NCBI GenBank assembly: GCA_045593905.1
Contig: JAZNXL010000072.1
Span: 1 to 63,606 of the forward strand
Direction of reading: 5' to 3'
Source of the DNA: RGIG9041 sp045593905
GTDB taxonomy: Bacteria; Bacillota; Clostridia; Oscillospirales; QAKW01
DNA length: 63,606 nucleotides
Below the pieces are notes generated by a model. That model did no database searches and was not told the origin of the DNA. It worked only from the letters and a program-made list of their open reading frames with translations. A program made the translations under genes and the position numbers. Shown here piece by piece: positions 55,801 to 61,496 of the stretch (position 1 is the first letter of the stretch; each line of letters starts with the position of its first letter).

Positions 55801-57331
55801 TTTTTGTGCTATAAGAAGTGTTATTTTCAACAAAGTCTGAAGCGTTGATTTCGCCTACGTCGCTTACGGTAATTGTAGAATTCTCATTATCTACAGTTGC
55901 CGATACACCGTTAATTTGGGTGTCACCATCAACAAGTGGTATTGCACCGCTCCACTTTGTCATATCATAGTCGTAGTAGTATGCGCCTGCACCACCTACA
56001 GGTGCTGAAAGCGCAACACCTACCGCAGTTGTTGCAGCGTCGCCTGTTGACGATGTTACAAAGTTGTTTACAGGTGTAAACTCATATGTAAATGTTGTGG
56101 GGAATGATTTTGAATAACCAAGTATTTTGTTGCCCGAGAACACAAGTTCTCTCTCTTGACTGCCTGTAAGTCTTGAACCAATTGTTGCAATGTTGGCCGT
56201 ATCGATAACGTATGCACCGCCATCAGCAGTTTTATCCATATAGTTGTTGGTAACGTAGAGCTTATTTGTATCGTGCAACTCCATATAGAACATACCGCCC
56301 GATGCCGAGTGCTTAAACACGTTGTTGTTGAGTGTTACAACGCGTGTGCCGGCTGCAGGATATTTGTTATTATTATGCGAGATACTAAACCTATATGAAG
56401 TGTTTGTGCCTTTGAAATATGAATTTTGAATAGTAACCGACGAGGTTGTTGCTATACATTGGAAATAGTTATTGTTGGTCATGTTAGTTATGTCGTAGTA
56501 AAGACCATCGAGCACAACGTTTGCCGGCATATGCGGTCTGCTCTGACTTGAATACTCAAGGTTTTTTGCACCATTCATATATACGTTTTTAACTACAGCA
56601 GTATCGGTATTGTCGCTACCAGAGCCATACTGGTAAAAAAACATAGCATTGGTAGGAGCCTTATAAATACCATTAATAAACTTCATGGTAACAGGACTGT
56701 TAACGTCAGGTGTTCTGAATGCGCCATACGCACCGCCCCAGCCGATTACGTTGTTTACAGCAAAACCATAAACCTCTGCTGTACCCGAAGTTAGCGCATT
56801 GGTGTAGTAAAGGTTTTTAACTTCGATTGCATTATCTGAATAAGCGTCGTTAACTGTCCAATCTGCGCCGTTTGATGCAATAGCATTAAAGCTGTCGCCC
56901 ATCTCGTTCATAGGAACCATATCCCATGCAGGTGAGAACACTCTTGACGGCTTACTGATGCTAAGAGATGCACTTGTAGAGCTTGCAATACCTAAAACGA
57001 TAATATCGATAGTATCATTTTCATTAGCCGATGCATAAGCACTTTCGATTGTTGTAAAAGCGTTTTCACTATACTTGAACGAAAACTCAATTCCGTCCCA
57101 TGTTCTTGTGAACGACTCAGCTGCCTGCTCATCGGTAGTGATACTATTATCAACAAGCAATGCAGTGTTTTCAATAACTGCATCCTTTCCGTACAATGCT
57201 TCGTACTCAGCTTGATATGAGTCAGCAAACGCAGGGGCTTCGCCCTCTGCAAACGCAAAAACTGATACTGACGACAGTACCATTAAAGCCGCTAGTATCA
57301 GTGATATAACTCTCTTTTTCGTTTTAAACAT
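43883..57331 (-). CDS. giant secreted multi-module surface protein (4482 residues) with metallophosphoesterase domain
   Basis: The start at 57331 (AAGGAG 9 bases upstream) gives a signal peptide, MFKTKKRVISLILAALMVLS. The body holds seven modules of about 430-500 residues. Six begin with an NTAVLVD-like line, then W(D/E)GT-YSF-NAF and YTPNWNT-P, and continue as a beta-helix rich in NN-F/Y turns; the fifth is divergent. Between modules six and seven lies a calcineurin-like phosphoesterase (about residues 3290-3560: FSDTH, NGDITD, GNHE, NHGP, GGHIH). A second copy of that unit has lost every metal ligand. The last 140 residues match the small secreted protein at 42764. No SLH or sorting signal exists, so attachment probably involves the neighbours. 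Confidence 0.9.
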   Translation of the reverse strand: MFKTKKRVISLILAALMVLSSVSVFAFAEGEAPAFADSYQAEYEALYGKDAVIENTALLVDNSITTDEQAAESFTRTWDGIEFSFKYSENAFTTIESAYASANENDTIDIIVLGIASSTSASLSISKPSRVFSPAWDMVPMNEMGDSFNAIASNGADWTVNDAYSDNAIEVKNLYYTNALTSGTAEVYGFAVNNVIGWGGAYGAFRTPDVNSPVTMKFINGIYKAPTNAMFFYQYGSGSDNTDTAVVKNVYMNGAKNLEYSSQSRPHMPANVVLDGLYYDITNMTNNNYFQCIATTSSVTIQNSYFKGTNTSYRFSISHNNNKYPAAGTRVVTLNNNVFKHSASGGMFYMELHDTNKLYVTNNYMDKTADGGAYVIDTANIATIGSRLTGSQERELVFSGNKILGYSKSFPTTFTYEFTPVNNFVTSSTGDAATTAVGVALSAPVGGAGAYYYDYDMTKWSGAIPLVDGDTQINGVSATVDNENSTITVSDVGEINASDFVENNTSYSTKIDTELGERKSTLVKPTVTIENTATNQTTGAINTELAGNYKVTVAYEGIDSKTYTLNVGTLTAPAFDDETEGYEQHDNGPTKDAILIDSNLSGEAGGNVVIKSWENELYSFIVGTNAFESFAAAKTAGKITSGCDIIVLDLNGGNIEIDVAADIYAPNWNTKPFVVGDDAAETAFDNGTWQATKSDAADWTVNETYAASAVNVADICIDADIDGSVGIHGFTVKSHILLGGKSPRTSDTYTTNVTISNTVVDSQDLNAQGLFNEAGTAAYNNTDTLTFKNVYIKSLAGTNSRMFGDTRPLPAHMEFDGLWINLDTVNASYTSNGNTVDQIKSAALDSSITFKNSNIRKNSSISGHYWQFYQVIPSANLVARKLTFENSILLNSRGTAYGGIGLIMNSYSDVKLDSNFIMDTTAFTALFQNAASVARFTSVNMTITNNLLLGYSEPNLGAYSASVITAVVHDNFIVKANKTTLDAYKAVVGSTAKNSALTLEDGTPDRYYYDYAMTKSNVSLTLETGKFGDIDVAVDGTNISITGTSGTITKEQIIANAMTDAPDDSAEPKVTITDINKNPVDDNITLTQTPTLYNIEVEFEGYDSIEYMLDVNDFKSTVSAFSAKQDTEDTVIKNTAVLVDTTIAGGEETVYREWDGTWYSFEVDSNAFSTYTAAESVVDAGGQIIVTGWNNSAITVTKAVSVYTPNWNTMPFTRDAQDGEWKAVNSDGKDWTENTENWSDVKMGAVTINNAVTGEVAFYGFEFTNGIALNAKRANNATKATYKFVNNKYNGTNATMFHLDYGSVNNSDELYVKNLYVKNSKNIMPYEHFVPNVTFDGFYFNVGNLQKGHNFKFSASDSTFTIKNSYLYGTTSYNFQPSVNGINTVNSRVVAYENNVLKSKQSRGSLYMEPYDATVVTITGNYIDKSADTTNPVLDSQVAYGSRVNGCEVTFENNKVVGYTEGKGVASAITNTFTPANNFVTTATGEAAKTAVGIEFSDNNGNAGAYWFDYGMTKSSAALTLDSVVMGDATSVTVDGTNVAVTGTSGTITKEQIIANAAADKPVGSVNADTVTIKDVISGEDVTEIDLTQKLLLNVTVEFDGYASEEYLFNVNNYNVTAFVNKSNDDETILNTAVLVDTDLTDAEDGDTVYKKWDDTVYSFEYGTNAFNSLSAALEHVNAGNPQVIVTGWDGSKLSVTTSVSIYTPNWDTVPMLEMADGFNALTSNGADWNENGEWKSGFIANGFETTVTNIDVGVYGFEYTAVILPKHQSTSGTITIKNSIFESETADVIAPYITKDNTATLNVVNMYVKDAVNLFTYNQMPAHVTFDGLYFDVTKINRNNYAQTYAAGASSITFKDSYIYGTADAAKSWRLIASHANQQNLASGTRVATYHNNTLKFKQAYGMLYTESHDTTSMVVTNNYMDKNVDGGEYLIYSGVTIGSRLTGGQETSLTFENNKIIGFANSFSPAITTDFTPANNYVYGTLGDGEDSYEGKTGYALAGPTGKIGDYYLDYDMTIKYSDIAVKGFTVNEQDAGDVFASDFAVIEAYRAGDDALNNVTVALANGAEGRYFYDEACAEEIAVENRTKAELKKLGNTPTVYYKVTKEGYTRVYTVVVVLEQPVDYAGIIDGITGDTVVYTPWKGVTILPDNTYYSTFKGTVYKFTINGSTVYTNNTTAPSADFAGKNVILPAGEFGNINVAYGANFYGSNYGVNPNDKSTASAANNFDWEFNEAWDQVNSTKVNVIAFNENNNVEQELKFNGITMQGTYQDTVRTTAAAQLDATFENIVVDSTTTLLFNANSGRAGRAMYGWNLNSTSPEITAPPTETWATDYKDSVEFKDVRIVNVGAKFHVVNETILPYTTFDGLYFDADDIDANIYTDIGVIKNGPYVGETVLNIINSNFRGNKLYDGKTPRPFIFISGIHSNDKVIAQNEYTVNISNNIMYDVAADGSQIVAFNGLEGRHATNFAFNNNVVIETNSAKANNLFTAPTGDSPVVENLEINGNKFVGFAKSKLNDSVLAATTSNVYADTFATTETDAHTRPSDDIGYEVSAGTDYYVNFGSDTVAQVKNSELTIASVSTSNAAIVDRVKFVGGIISFKLAEGADPANAFVATYKTPGKATGTFNNDYTLYTVTSDYSPTVSRSYTVKYYSGEGEPFVTTTNDLGGDIKNTAVLLSNNDEIANVASEGECSAEWNGELYSFTKGDNAFDNYAEAEAAAVAKNAENPQIIVTEWVDGTAFNITKAVSIYSPNWNTKPFIVDNNADSDAAFDNGTWSAAKANGAEWVERDTAGGWYEGLEVPGVTISNAIIGEVALYGFEFTKMVGLSAKRANNAAASTYTFKNCKFESGEEFVFNFDYGSVNNTDTLNVTNFLIRGLTNRMHKYADWYAPANVTFDGLYYNVTNVTTNEWLKTSCVDSSVTIKNSYIFGETSSVTLKPSINSKSAKGGVDYSNITRTVTYDNNVLLCSIASNQLAIEPNHTSEFIVTNNYMDKSANPSTSKLIASNVPIGHDIGGGTLTFEGNKVISYSVNTGISTALTTQFTPKDNFITLMDANDQYVTQSIGQPLNDRNGNAGRYWVDYDMTMSSTALRLENDDLFTIDSTEVDDVVRVAKDATVTTGIILEHAYADAPAGSVRPNVTVTDSSGQEVVTLDTSSDTYYTVKLSFANESFYYYDANGEAVETEVSNEYKLFVGDYTETDPAKDEKELGPVVLISDNNEYNIVWRTKEASQGTVTISGVSEPYKDEKNGVVRAADYIHTVRVPYSELDGKTYSVSGIDGEFNFNGASNSTDNIEFATFSDTHFKPDDASKKSAMLDFVEERMSTLHANADVIVLNGDITDQLANKAEYYGLFEFMYAASSGGTKPIIYTVGNHEKRGFYAKEIEKYLTHSTGEMYAHIDYGPTSIILLDSGEDKGDSAVNYGGVNNFAQYFTEQYNWLQSIGGYNEQKQYTFVINHGPAAVCTGNELQATYCDTLYNFGTDLALGGHIHTSYGLNENYGSIKYPVAIAGSHGDGNTNFSSSIVTCSGGEYDVTWYYTGNYSPNSIMYNTFTGTKITGTTGTIEPVAPEEQEQQAAAAVNAASINTAAGISTAEIKSDVADTAIITDPVVFDSGEYYSVVWQTTAGTKVAGYIEVDNKLWLAAHSGKLRTETTHSVRIPKAELAGKTYTVMNRVVGNYNSYGYYNASGDIKGLDYGAWVIGEPITMAPLKDSSSPNFRALAVANKTGGAADAETVLTKYNAKYSTNPDLLVMLGNMTSGLTSEERFGTDILGYAAKVTGGTYPVVFNRGTNEMAEGFGAEVSRFIRNFTTEGAIGGFDTNEQYGDKYSFVAVDTKDQTTRQTTWLGNLGSIDTKYSLAFANATPSSLGAYGANLVVTAGDSASAPDFEEVVAGQGVSNASVGNSTGLVITCGEDMVKVKSLDDDLTENIYVTSYDEFSSYDDTDKVIKNDAVLIDTSIVNADNGDIINREWEGTTYSFTYGTNLFNNLEDALDTEATQVIITKWDGSIVTIDRAVEIYTPNWDTVPMNEMGDANWSATASNGADWTANEDFDDSFVANGLTIADTVTGTVTVRGFKFTAQLDLNGSARNAQSGTLTVNLVNNRFEANVRVFDAVASNYDNANTLNVEHFQIVGAVKRLFQDEKVFANINFDGLYYNLTGTSENSYIKTSAKVSSYTYQNCNFQGTTTANFRVSIANNGSTIADATRPITLNNNVFNYMANDGVMFLEPLTTKTLTITNNYINKANDANALLQYNNSSYHVGSLLTDKTGVVITVTDNKIVGLTKGFTNHEANDCIIEDNYVTAVAPVVDEAATDYTNIKGIKLKDKNGNGGDYYLDYAMTMKAYDNITVNVSWGAMTFEYSESDWNVEEGKYDSQEWTATKVDENDSNFVTVDNVNLTPVEAEVTFEKDAAFESDEMAGSIVKIVDEQPVASVVNAVDGKPLGQPEGEGESVTVYLVLTGKVADAKDRLATSTKLGTLTVTIDA
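52661..52708. repeat. 48-bp exact repeat inside the giant gene, copy 1
   Basis: Identical to 54161-54208, exactly 1500 bp away (TGCGTTTGCAATAATTTGCT at the start). Codes for the same inter-module linker (TGTSGTITKEQIIANA) in adjacent modules. Confidence 0.9.
54161..54208. repeat. 48-bp exact repeat inside the giant gene, copy 2
   Basis: Partner of 52661-52708 at a spacing of 1500 bp, equal to 500 codons, the module period. Confidence 0.9.
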
Positions 57332-57377
57332 ATATTTACACTCCTTGCGCATAGTAGTGATATTTCTTCTAACTTAC

Positions 57378-57406
57378 ATTATACACAAGCCCCTATTAAT
57401 AGGCAA
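57378..57406 (-). promoter_or_regulatory. promoter of the giant surface-protein gene
   Basis: Minus strand TTGCCT (57401-57406), 17 bases, TATAAT (57378-57383), about 47 bases before the start. Confidence 0.7.
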
Positions 57407-57600
57407 GTTAAATTTTGAACTTTTTGTAAAGTTTGTGAAAAACGCACAACTCTTCTCAAAATTTATTGGTAATTATGCAATGTTTACAAAAAAACGATAA
57501 AAATTTTGTAAAAAACTGTAAAATTTTTCTTTTTTGTATGGCACACCATAACACTTGTGTTTTGCACGTGCACATACCACAACTTGTTGTGATTATAAAC
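57407..57600. other. AT-rich spacer without recognised content
   Basis: Low-complexity A/T-rich sequence between the giant-gene promoter and the terminator of the redox-protein gene. I see no gene, repeat or clear regulatory site; a 180-codon frame running through it has no RBS and crosses the REPs. Confidence 0.6.
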
Positions 57601-57629
57601 AAAAAACGACCGAAAAATCGGTCGTTTTT
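57601..57629 (-). terminator. terminator after the C_GCAxxG_C_C gene
   Basis: ACGACCGA and TCGGTCGT with A and T runs on both sides; it ends the redox-protein transcript 135 bases after the stop. Confidence 0.85.
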
Positions 57630-57660
57630 ACTAAAATTTCTGCACGGTAAATTCATAAAT

Positions 57661-57712
57661 GTAGGGTGCGGCGCCCACGACGCACCGTGTAGGGCAAGGG
57701 CTTGCTCTTGCC
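57661..57712 (+). repeat. pair of GTAG-headed REP hairpins
   Basis: Two direct copies of the REP layout with different stems: GTAG-GGTGCG-10 nt-CGCACC (57661-57686) and GTAG-GGCAAG-8 nt-CTTGCC (57689-57712). Only the GTAG head and the architecture are shared with the REPs at 40.7-41.4 kb. Confidence 0.75.
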
Positions 57713-57755
57713 GCAAACTGCGTTTTTTCTCTCCCTCAGTCACCTTGCGGCGACA

Positions 57756-57775
57756 GCTCCCTCGTCAGAGGGAGC
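57756..57775. repeat. 8-bp perfect hairpin overlapping the end of the redox-protein gene
   Basis: GCTCCCTC and GAGGGAGC with a GTCA loop. It supplies the final codons (GSL-stop) of the gene at 57765. Confidence 0.75.
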
Positions 57776-58172
57776 CTATCATTTCACACGCAAGGCAAAC
57801 CCCGAATTTTATACACTCGTTGCACGATGTTTGGCACAATTTTTTAATATCCTTGCACACTGTTGCGCCGCATTTTTGTTCAAATTTATCGCAGATTTCG
57901 GCGCAGATTTTATATGTTTTTTGCTTTGAAGCGGGCGTTTCTAAATCGCCGTCGCTGTTTTTTAGACCTGCTAAAAATATCACTCCCGAAAGCGCTCCGC
58001 AAGCCTGATTTCTGCCACCCATACCCGCGCCAAAACCTTCCATGGCGCGTGCCACAAACGCAGTATCCAAGCCAAAATCTTCGGCAAACGGCATGGCCAC
58101 CGCCTGCGCACAGTTAAAGCCTTTATCGTGAAATTCCATTGCTTGTTTTGTTTTTTGTTCTATGTTTTTCAT
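57765..58172 (-). CDS. C_GCAxxG_C_C-family probable redox protein
   Basis: The 135-residue protein has the family cysteines: GFNCAQAVAMPFAEDFG near the N-terminus, RNQACGALSGVIFLAG in the middle, and the C-terminal set CGATVCKDIKKLC, CNECIKFGVCLAC. Such proteins are common in anaerobes and are predicted to bind metal or shuttle disulfides; a precise role is unknown. An in-frame GTG lies at 58184, but the ATG at 58172 has AAGGTG at the right distance. The last three codons and the stop come from a repeat hairpin, so the natural C-terminus may have been altered by REP insertion. Confidence 0.85.
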   Translation of the reverse strand: MKNIEQKTKQAMEFHDKGFNCAQAVAMPFAEDFGLDTAFVARAMEGFGAGMGGRNQACGALSGVIFLAGLKNSDGDLETPASKQKTYKICAEICDKFEQKCGATVCKDIKKLCQTSCNECIKFGVCLACEMIGSL

Positions 58173-58281
58173 ACGCTTTTTCACCTTGTTTTTTAAAAAA
58201 GTATACTATTTTTGCAAAAACGTGTCAACTAAAACAAAAAACTAAACGTTTACAAAAATACACTTATTCTATTTTTAAATT

Positions 58282-58374
58282 GAGACGGTGTACGTGACAG
58301 ATAGACACTACTGCGTTGTTCTTAACCGCGAAAACAGTCTTTTTTATTCCGTGGTTTATCCTTCGTTGCCTTTA
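58282..58374 (+). pseudogene. remnant of an AraC-type regulator sensing domain
   Basis: About 54 bases here are closely similar to 60365-60418 within the intact AraC gene (both contain GGTGTACGTGACAGA and CGTTGTTCTT). Translation gives ETVYVTDRHYCVVLNRENS versus EVVYVTEGYYYVVLDGKRH. A stop codon precedes it and no start or DNA-binding region is present. It appears to be a decayed fragment of a second regulator or of a partial duplication. Confidence 0.7.
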
Positions 58375-58400
58375 TAAGCATTTTTACCGCTTTTTTTCGC

Positions 58401-60110
58401 CTAGACGCTTCTGTCGGGAACTATACTTTCGCCGCGACTGCTCAAGCCGCCGAGCGGAGGAAGAGTCCACCCGTTTTTACCGTTAAACGGAACGCAATGA
58501 TAGTATTTGATAAGCTCACGGAAAAAATCTTGCGCCTCGTTGTCTTTAACAATAAGGTCGGCAGCAATTTTAATGGTGCCAATATCATTTTCACTTGATT
58601 GGGAACAATCTGTATACGCTTTGTAGCGTTTGTAGTCTAAAATTGCGCGAATATAGAGAATACGCCATCTCCAAGCGTTTTTTCTCGATTTTAAAAGCTG
58701 TAAATCAATTTTTTCTGCCAAACACTTTGCTCTTTTTGCAACATCCATATCCGGCATCAAACGCTCGGGACGTCTTGCGCATCTTTCGTGGTTGATTTCA
58801 ATAAGTCGCATAAGCTCCAAGGCGTCTTCAATAACCGCTGGCGAAGATGAGAATTCGTAATTGATATATTCCGCCAATATATCGGTCCATACTCTGTCTT
58901 TTTTCCAATAATAGCCTACGAACTGTATTTTTGAAATATCCTCATAAATACCCTCTGAATACGGAAGTCCGCCATCTAAAATATTTTTGGAATCGTTCCA
59001 GATTCTTTGAAACCTTTCGGGTAAGGGGTTTGCGCCGTAACCGCCCCAGGGATGTAGCCCCCACATACTGATTTCGGGGAAGTTGACAATCGGCTTGATA
59101 AGTTTATGCTCAAGCGGATATCTGGGATATTCACGATGCGCATCTACCATTAAATAATCTGCCCAACTCATATCGCCTGCGAGGCGTTTATAAAGGCCCT
59201 CGAACTCGCCTTCATCATCGGGCACGTCATACGCCCAGGTCGAAATAATATACTTTGCGCCAGGGTGTAAGCGGTTGGCTGTCTTTTTAAACTCAATGCA
59301 AGCGTTTAAATATCCTCTTGCGCCCCAGGGACGACAATCTTTACAGCCACAACCGCCCTCATCATAAGGCCATGTTAATATGTACTCCAGTTGTTGCTCC
59401 TTAAAGGCTCCAAGCAAAATATTCCAAACCCTACGCATATATTCAAGTCCGCTCGGCTTTGAAGTACAGATATTCCTTCCAAGGTCACCCCTGTAAGTTA
59501 AATTGTCGGGAAGCACACTGCTCAGCTCCGCAGGAGCATCCATAAAGCCTTGGTTAACACAAACAAGAAGACCAATTTTCATGCCTCGCTGTTTTGCTGC
59601 ATTAAATATTCTTTTTACTCTTTCTATTTCCGACTCAAATTCCGACTCAAAATTTTCGTCTTGTTCATTTAACGTAACTACAGGAACAATACACAAAATT
59701 GTATTGTATCCCCAAAGAAGCAAATCGTCTAAATATTCATCAAGCGCCTCTTTGGTAGCCGCGTGATAAAAATTATAAAAATGTGTTGCAAAATACATAG
59801 CTCTGAAGCTGCACTCAGGCGTTACCACTCCGTCGGTAGCCTGTGGCATAAAATCATTTTCGTTCCATTTTGCCGTATGCAAAAACTTGCCAATACCAAA
59901 ATAAAGTCCTAGTTCATCACAGCCTGTGATGGTCCAATGATTATTTTTGCCGCAAATCAAAAAGCTTTCTTTATCGGCAATGGTTTTGTCTATTTGCAAT
60001 TCAATTATCATTCCATCATCAGCAAATTCAACGTCTATTCTTTTGGCAACGGTTTTGCAAAACAACTCGCCGTGATTTTTATATCCGTTGGTTTTTAAGT
60101 TTATTTTCAT
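58401..60110 (-). CDS. putative glycoside hydrolase (GH20b/GH67-like N-terminal domain plus TIM barrel)
   Basis: The 569-residue protein lacks a signal peptide, so it acts in the cytoplasm on imported sugars if the assignment holds. Residues 1-100 resemble the GlycoH20b/alpha-glucuronidase N-terminal domain (ITGCDELGLYFGIGKFLHTA). A TIM barrel follows (SFRAMYFATHFYNFYHAATK, LLLWGYNTILCIVPV). Candidate catalytic acids lie in TWPYDEGGCGCKDCRPWG and MVDAHREYP; the four-cysteine GCGCKDC segment is unusual. The ATG at 60110 is preferred to 60140 because AGAGGTG lies before it. The divergent AraC gene points to inducible sugar use. The exact GH family is uncertain. Confidence 0.7.
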   Translation of the reverse strand: MKINLKTNGYKNHGELFCKTVAKRIDVEFADDGMIIELQIDKTIADKESFLICGKNNHWTITGCDELGLYFGIGKFLHTAKWNENDFMPQATDGVVTPECSFRAMYFATHFYNFYHAATKEALDEYLDDLLLWGYNTILCIVPVVTLNEQDENFESEFESEIERVKRIFNAAKQRGMKIGLLVCVNQGFMDAPAELSSVLPDNLTYRGDLGRNICTSKPSGLEYMRRVWNILLGAFKEQQLEYILTWPYDEGGCGCKDCRPWGARGYLNACIEFKKTANRLHPGAKYIISTWAYDVPDDEGEFEGLYKRLAGDMSWADYLMVDAHREYPRYPLEHKLIKPIVNFPEISMWGLHPWGGYGANPLPERFQRIWNDSKNILDGGLPYSEGIYEDISKIQFVGYYWKKDRVWTDILAEYINYEFSSSPAVIEDALELMRLIEINHERCARRPERLMPDMDVAKRAKCLAEKIDLQLLKSRKNAWRWRILYIRAILDYKRYKAYTDCSQSSENDIGTIKIAADLIVKDNEAQDFFRELIKYYHCVPFNGKNGWTLPPLGGLSSRGESIVPDRSV

Positions 60111-60246
60111 AAGTTGCACCTCTCTCCCTTGACAAACCAAGTGATTTACAATACCATTATAAATATGATTTTTTTCTAAGTATTTAGAGAATTTGACATG
60201 TTTTTTGCACTATTAGGTCATATTTTTAAAAAAGGAGTTTTTTACT

Positions 60247-61107
60247 GTGGCTTATCATCAATTGTTACCCGTAGAAAGCATACTATCGGTAGATGGATTT
60301 TACAGTGTTTATAACACAACGCTATCAAACCACATTACAAGCGGTGAGTTACACGACTTTTATGAGGTGGTGTACGTGACAGAAGGATACTATTACGTTG
60401 TTCTTGACGGCAAGCGACACACCGTATCGCCGGGTAGCTGTGTATTTTTTTCGCCTAACACCTATCACTCGAGCGACGGAAGCACGCCGCTTAGCGCTAA
60501 TATACGTATTATTAGTTTCGAGTGCAAATCAGAGTGTATTAAGCGGTTTGACAACCGAGTTTTTGCTCTGAGCAACAACGAAAAAGACTTGTTTTTTAAA
60601 GCTTTTGATGCCGCCCACAACTGCCTTGCCTATTCACCGAGCCACACTCTTTGTCTTAAAGAGGGCGCCGATGCTGCCCAATTGCAATACGCAAAGCTGC
60701 AATTCGAATCGTTTTTGCTTGCGCTGTACAAAAAAAGTGTGCCGCTACCAAAAGAGTCAGGACGGAATACCGCGCGCAAAGAGGAATTTAGGCGTATATC
60801 CAACTATTTAAAAGAAAATCTGCACCGCCCGCTCACACTAACTGTCATAAGTGAAGAGTGTTCGCTCAGCATATCTAAGCTAAAGGCAATATGTCGGTTA
60901 TTTTGCGACTGCGGACCGATTGACTATTTAATATCACTGCGTATTATCCGCGCAAAATATCTTATTTTAGATGGCGAGTTGAATTTCTCAGAGATTGCCG
61001 AAAAAACAGGCTTTGCAACTCCTCACTATTTTTCCAGAGTATTCCGCGACCGAACAGGTATGTCACCCACCGAGTATGCTAAATCACCTAATCACAATAT
61101 TTTTTAA
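60247..61107 (+). CDS. AraC-family transcriptional regulator
   Basis: The 286-residue protein has an N-terminal cupin-like sensing domain (HDFYEVVYVTEGYYYVVLDG, VSPGSCVFFSPNTYHSSDGS) and a C-terminal double helix-turn-helix (LTLTVISEECSLSISKLKAI; FSEIAEKTGFATPHYFSRVF; RDRTGMSPTEYAK). Translation starts at GTG 60247 with AAAGGAG 9 bases upstream. It is divergent from the glycoside-hydrolase gene. That gene has a TATAAT but no good -35 in the shared 136-base space, as expected for an activator-dependent promoter. A sugar ligand is likely but not determinable. Confidence 0.92.
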   Translation: MAYHQLLPVESILSVDGFYSVYNTTLSNHITSGELHDFYEVVYVTEGYYYVVLDGKRHTVSPGSCVFFSPNTYHSSDGSTPLSANIRIISFECKSECIKRFDNRVFALSNNEKDLFFKAFDAAHNCLAYSPSHTLCLKEGADAAQLQYAKLQFESFLLALYKKSVPLPKESGRNTARKEEFRRISNYLKENLHRPLTLTVISEECSLSISKLKAICRLFCDCGPIDYLISLRIIRAKYLILDGELNFSEIAEKTGFATPHYFSRVFRDRTGMSPTEYAKSPNHNIF

Positions 61108-61147
61108 TAGCGAAAAGGGATACACCGAACGATGTATCCCTTTTGTT

Positions 61148-61393
61148 TTATAAATCGTGACGATAGTCTACACCGCCACAGGTTTTTTCAAAAATGCATA
61201 CTATTTTTTCTATTCTTTCAAAACAATCTGCATCTTCTAAATTGCTATCTTGTAAAACGTTCTTGATTTCTCGTAATGCTTTATAGCATTTTAATTCTAT
61301 AATCTCTTTTGCATCAAGCTTTAAATCAGGAAAAGTGATTTCCATTTTTTGACTTTCTAACGCGCTTATCAATATTTCTTTATATAGTTCCAT
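61148..61393 (-). CDS. small protein divergent from the XRE regulator, function unknown
   Basis: The 81-residue product is acidic and mostly helical, with three cysteines (ELKCYKALREIK, DADCFERIEKIVCIFEKTC). I recognise no family. It has its own promoter, TTGACA-17 bp-TATTGT on the minus strand, which is overlapped by the palindrome assigned to the XRE regulator, so the regulator probably represses it. AT-rich composition sets this region apart from the genes before 60 kb. Confidence 0.65.
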   Translation of the reverse strand: MELYKEILISALESQKMEITFPDLKLDAKEIIELKCYKALREIKNVLQDSNLEDADCFERIEKIVCIFEKTCGGVDYRHDL

Positions 61394-61418
61394 AATTTTA
61401 TCCCTTGTTTTATTTTAA

Positions 61419-61473
61419 ACAATATCACATAATGAGATAATTGTCAACATCTCATTATGTGATTATGCATAAT
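61419..61473. promoter_or_regulatory. operator and divergent promoter region of the XRE regulator
   Basis: CACATAATGAGAT (61426-61438) and ATCTCATTATGTG (61449-61461) form a perfect 13-base inverted repeat with a 10-base spacer. It spans the minus-strand promoter TTGACA (61442-61447) to TATTGT (61419-61424). A further palindrome, ATTATGCATAAT (61462-61473), follows toward the regulator gene. Confidence 0.75.
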
Positions 61474-61496
61474 GTATGTGACAAGGAGAATATATT

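Noticed and set aside
43883..57331. Many open frames of 60-200 codons opposite the giant gene
   Set aside because: They lack RBS and recognisable domains and follow the codon bias of the long sense frame; shadows of a 4482-codon gene.
57466..58008. 180-codon plus-strand frame through the REP region
   Set aside because: It crosses a terminator and several hairpins and is antisense to the redox gene; no RBS.
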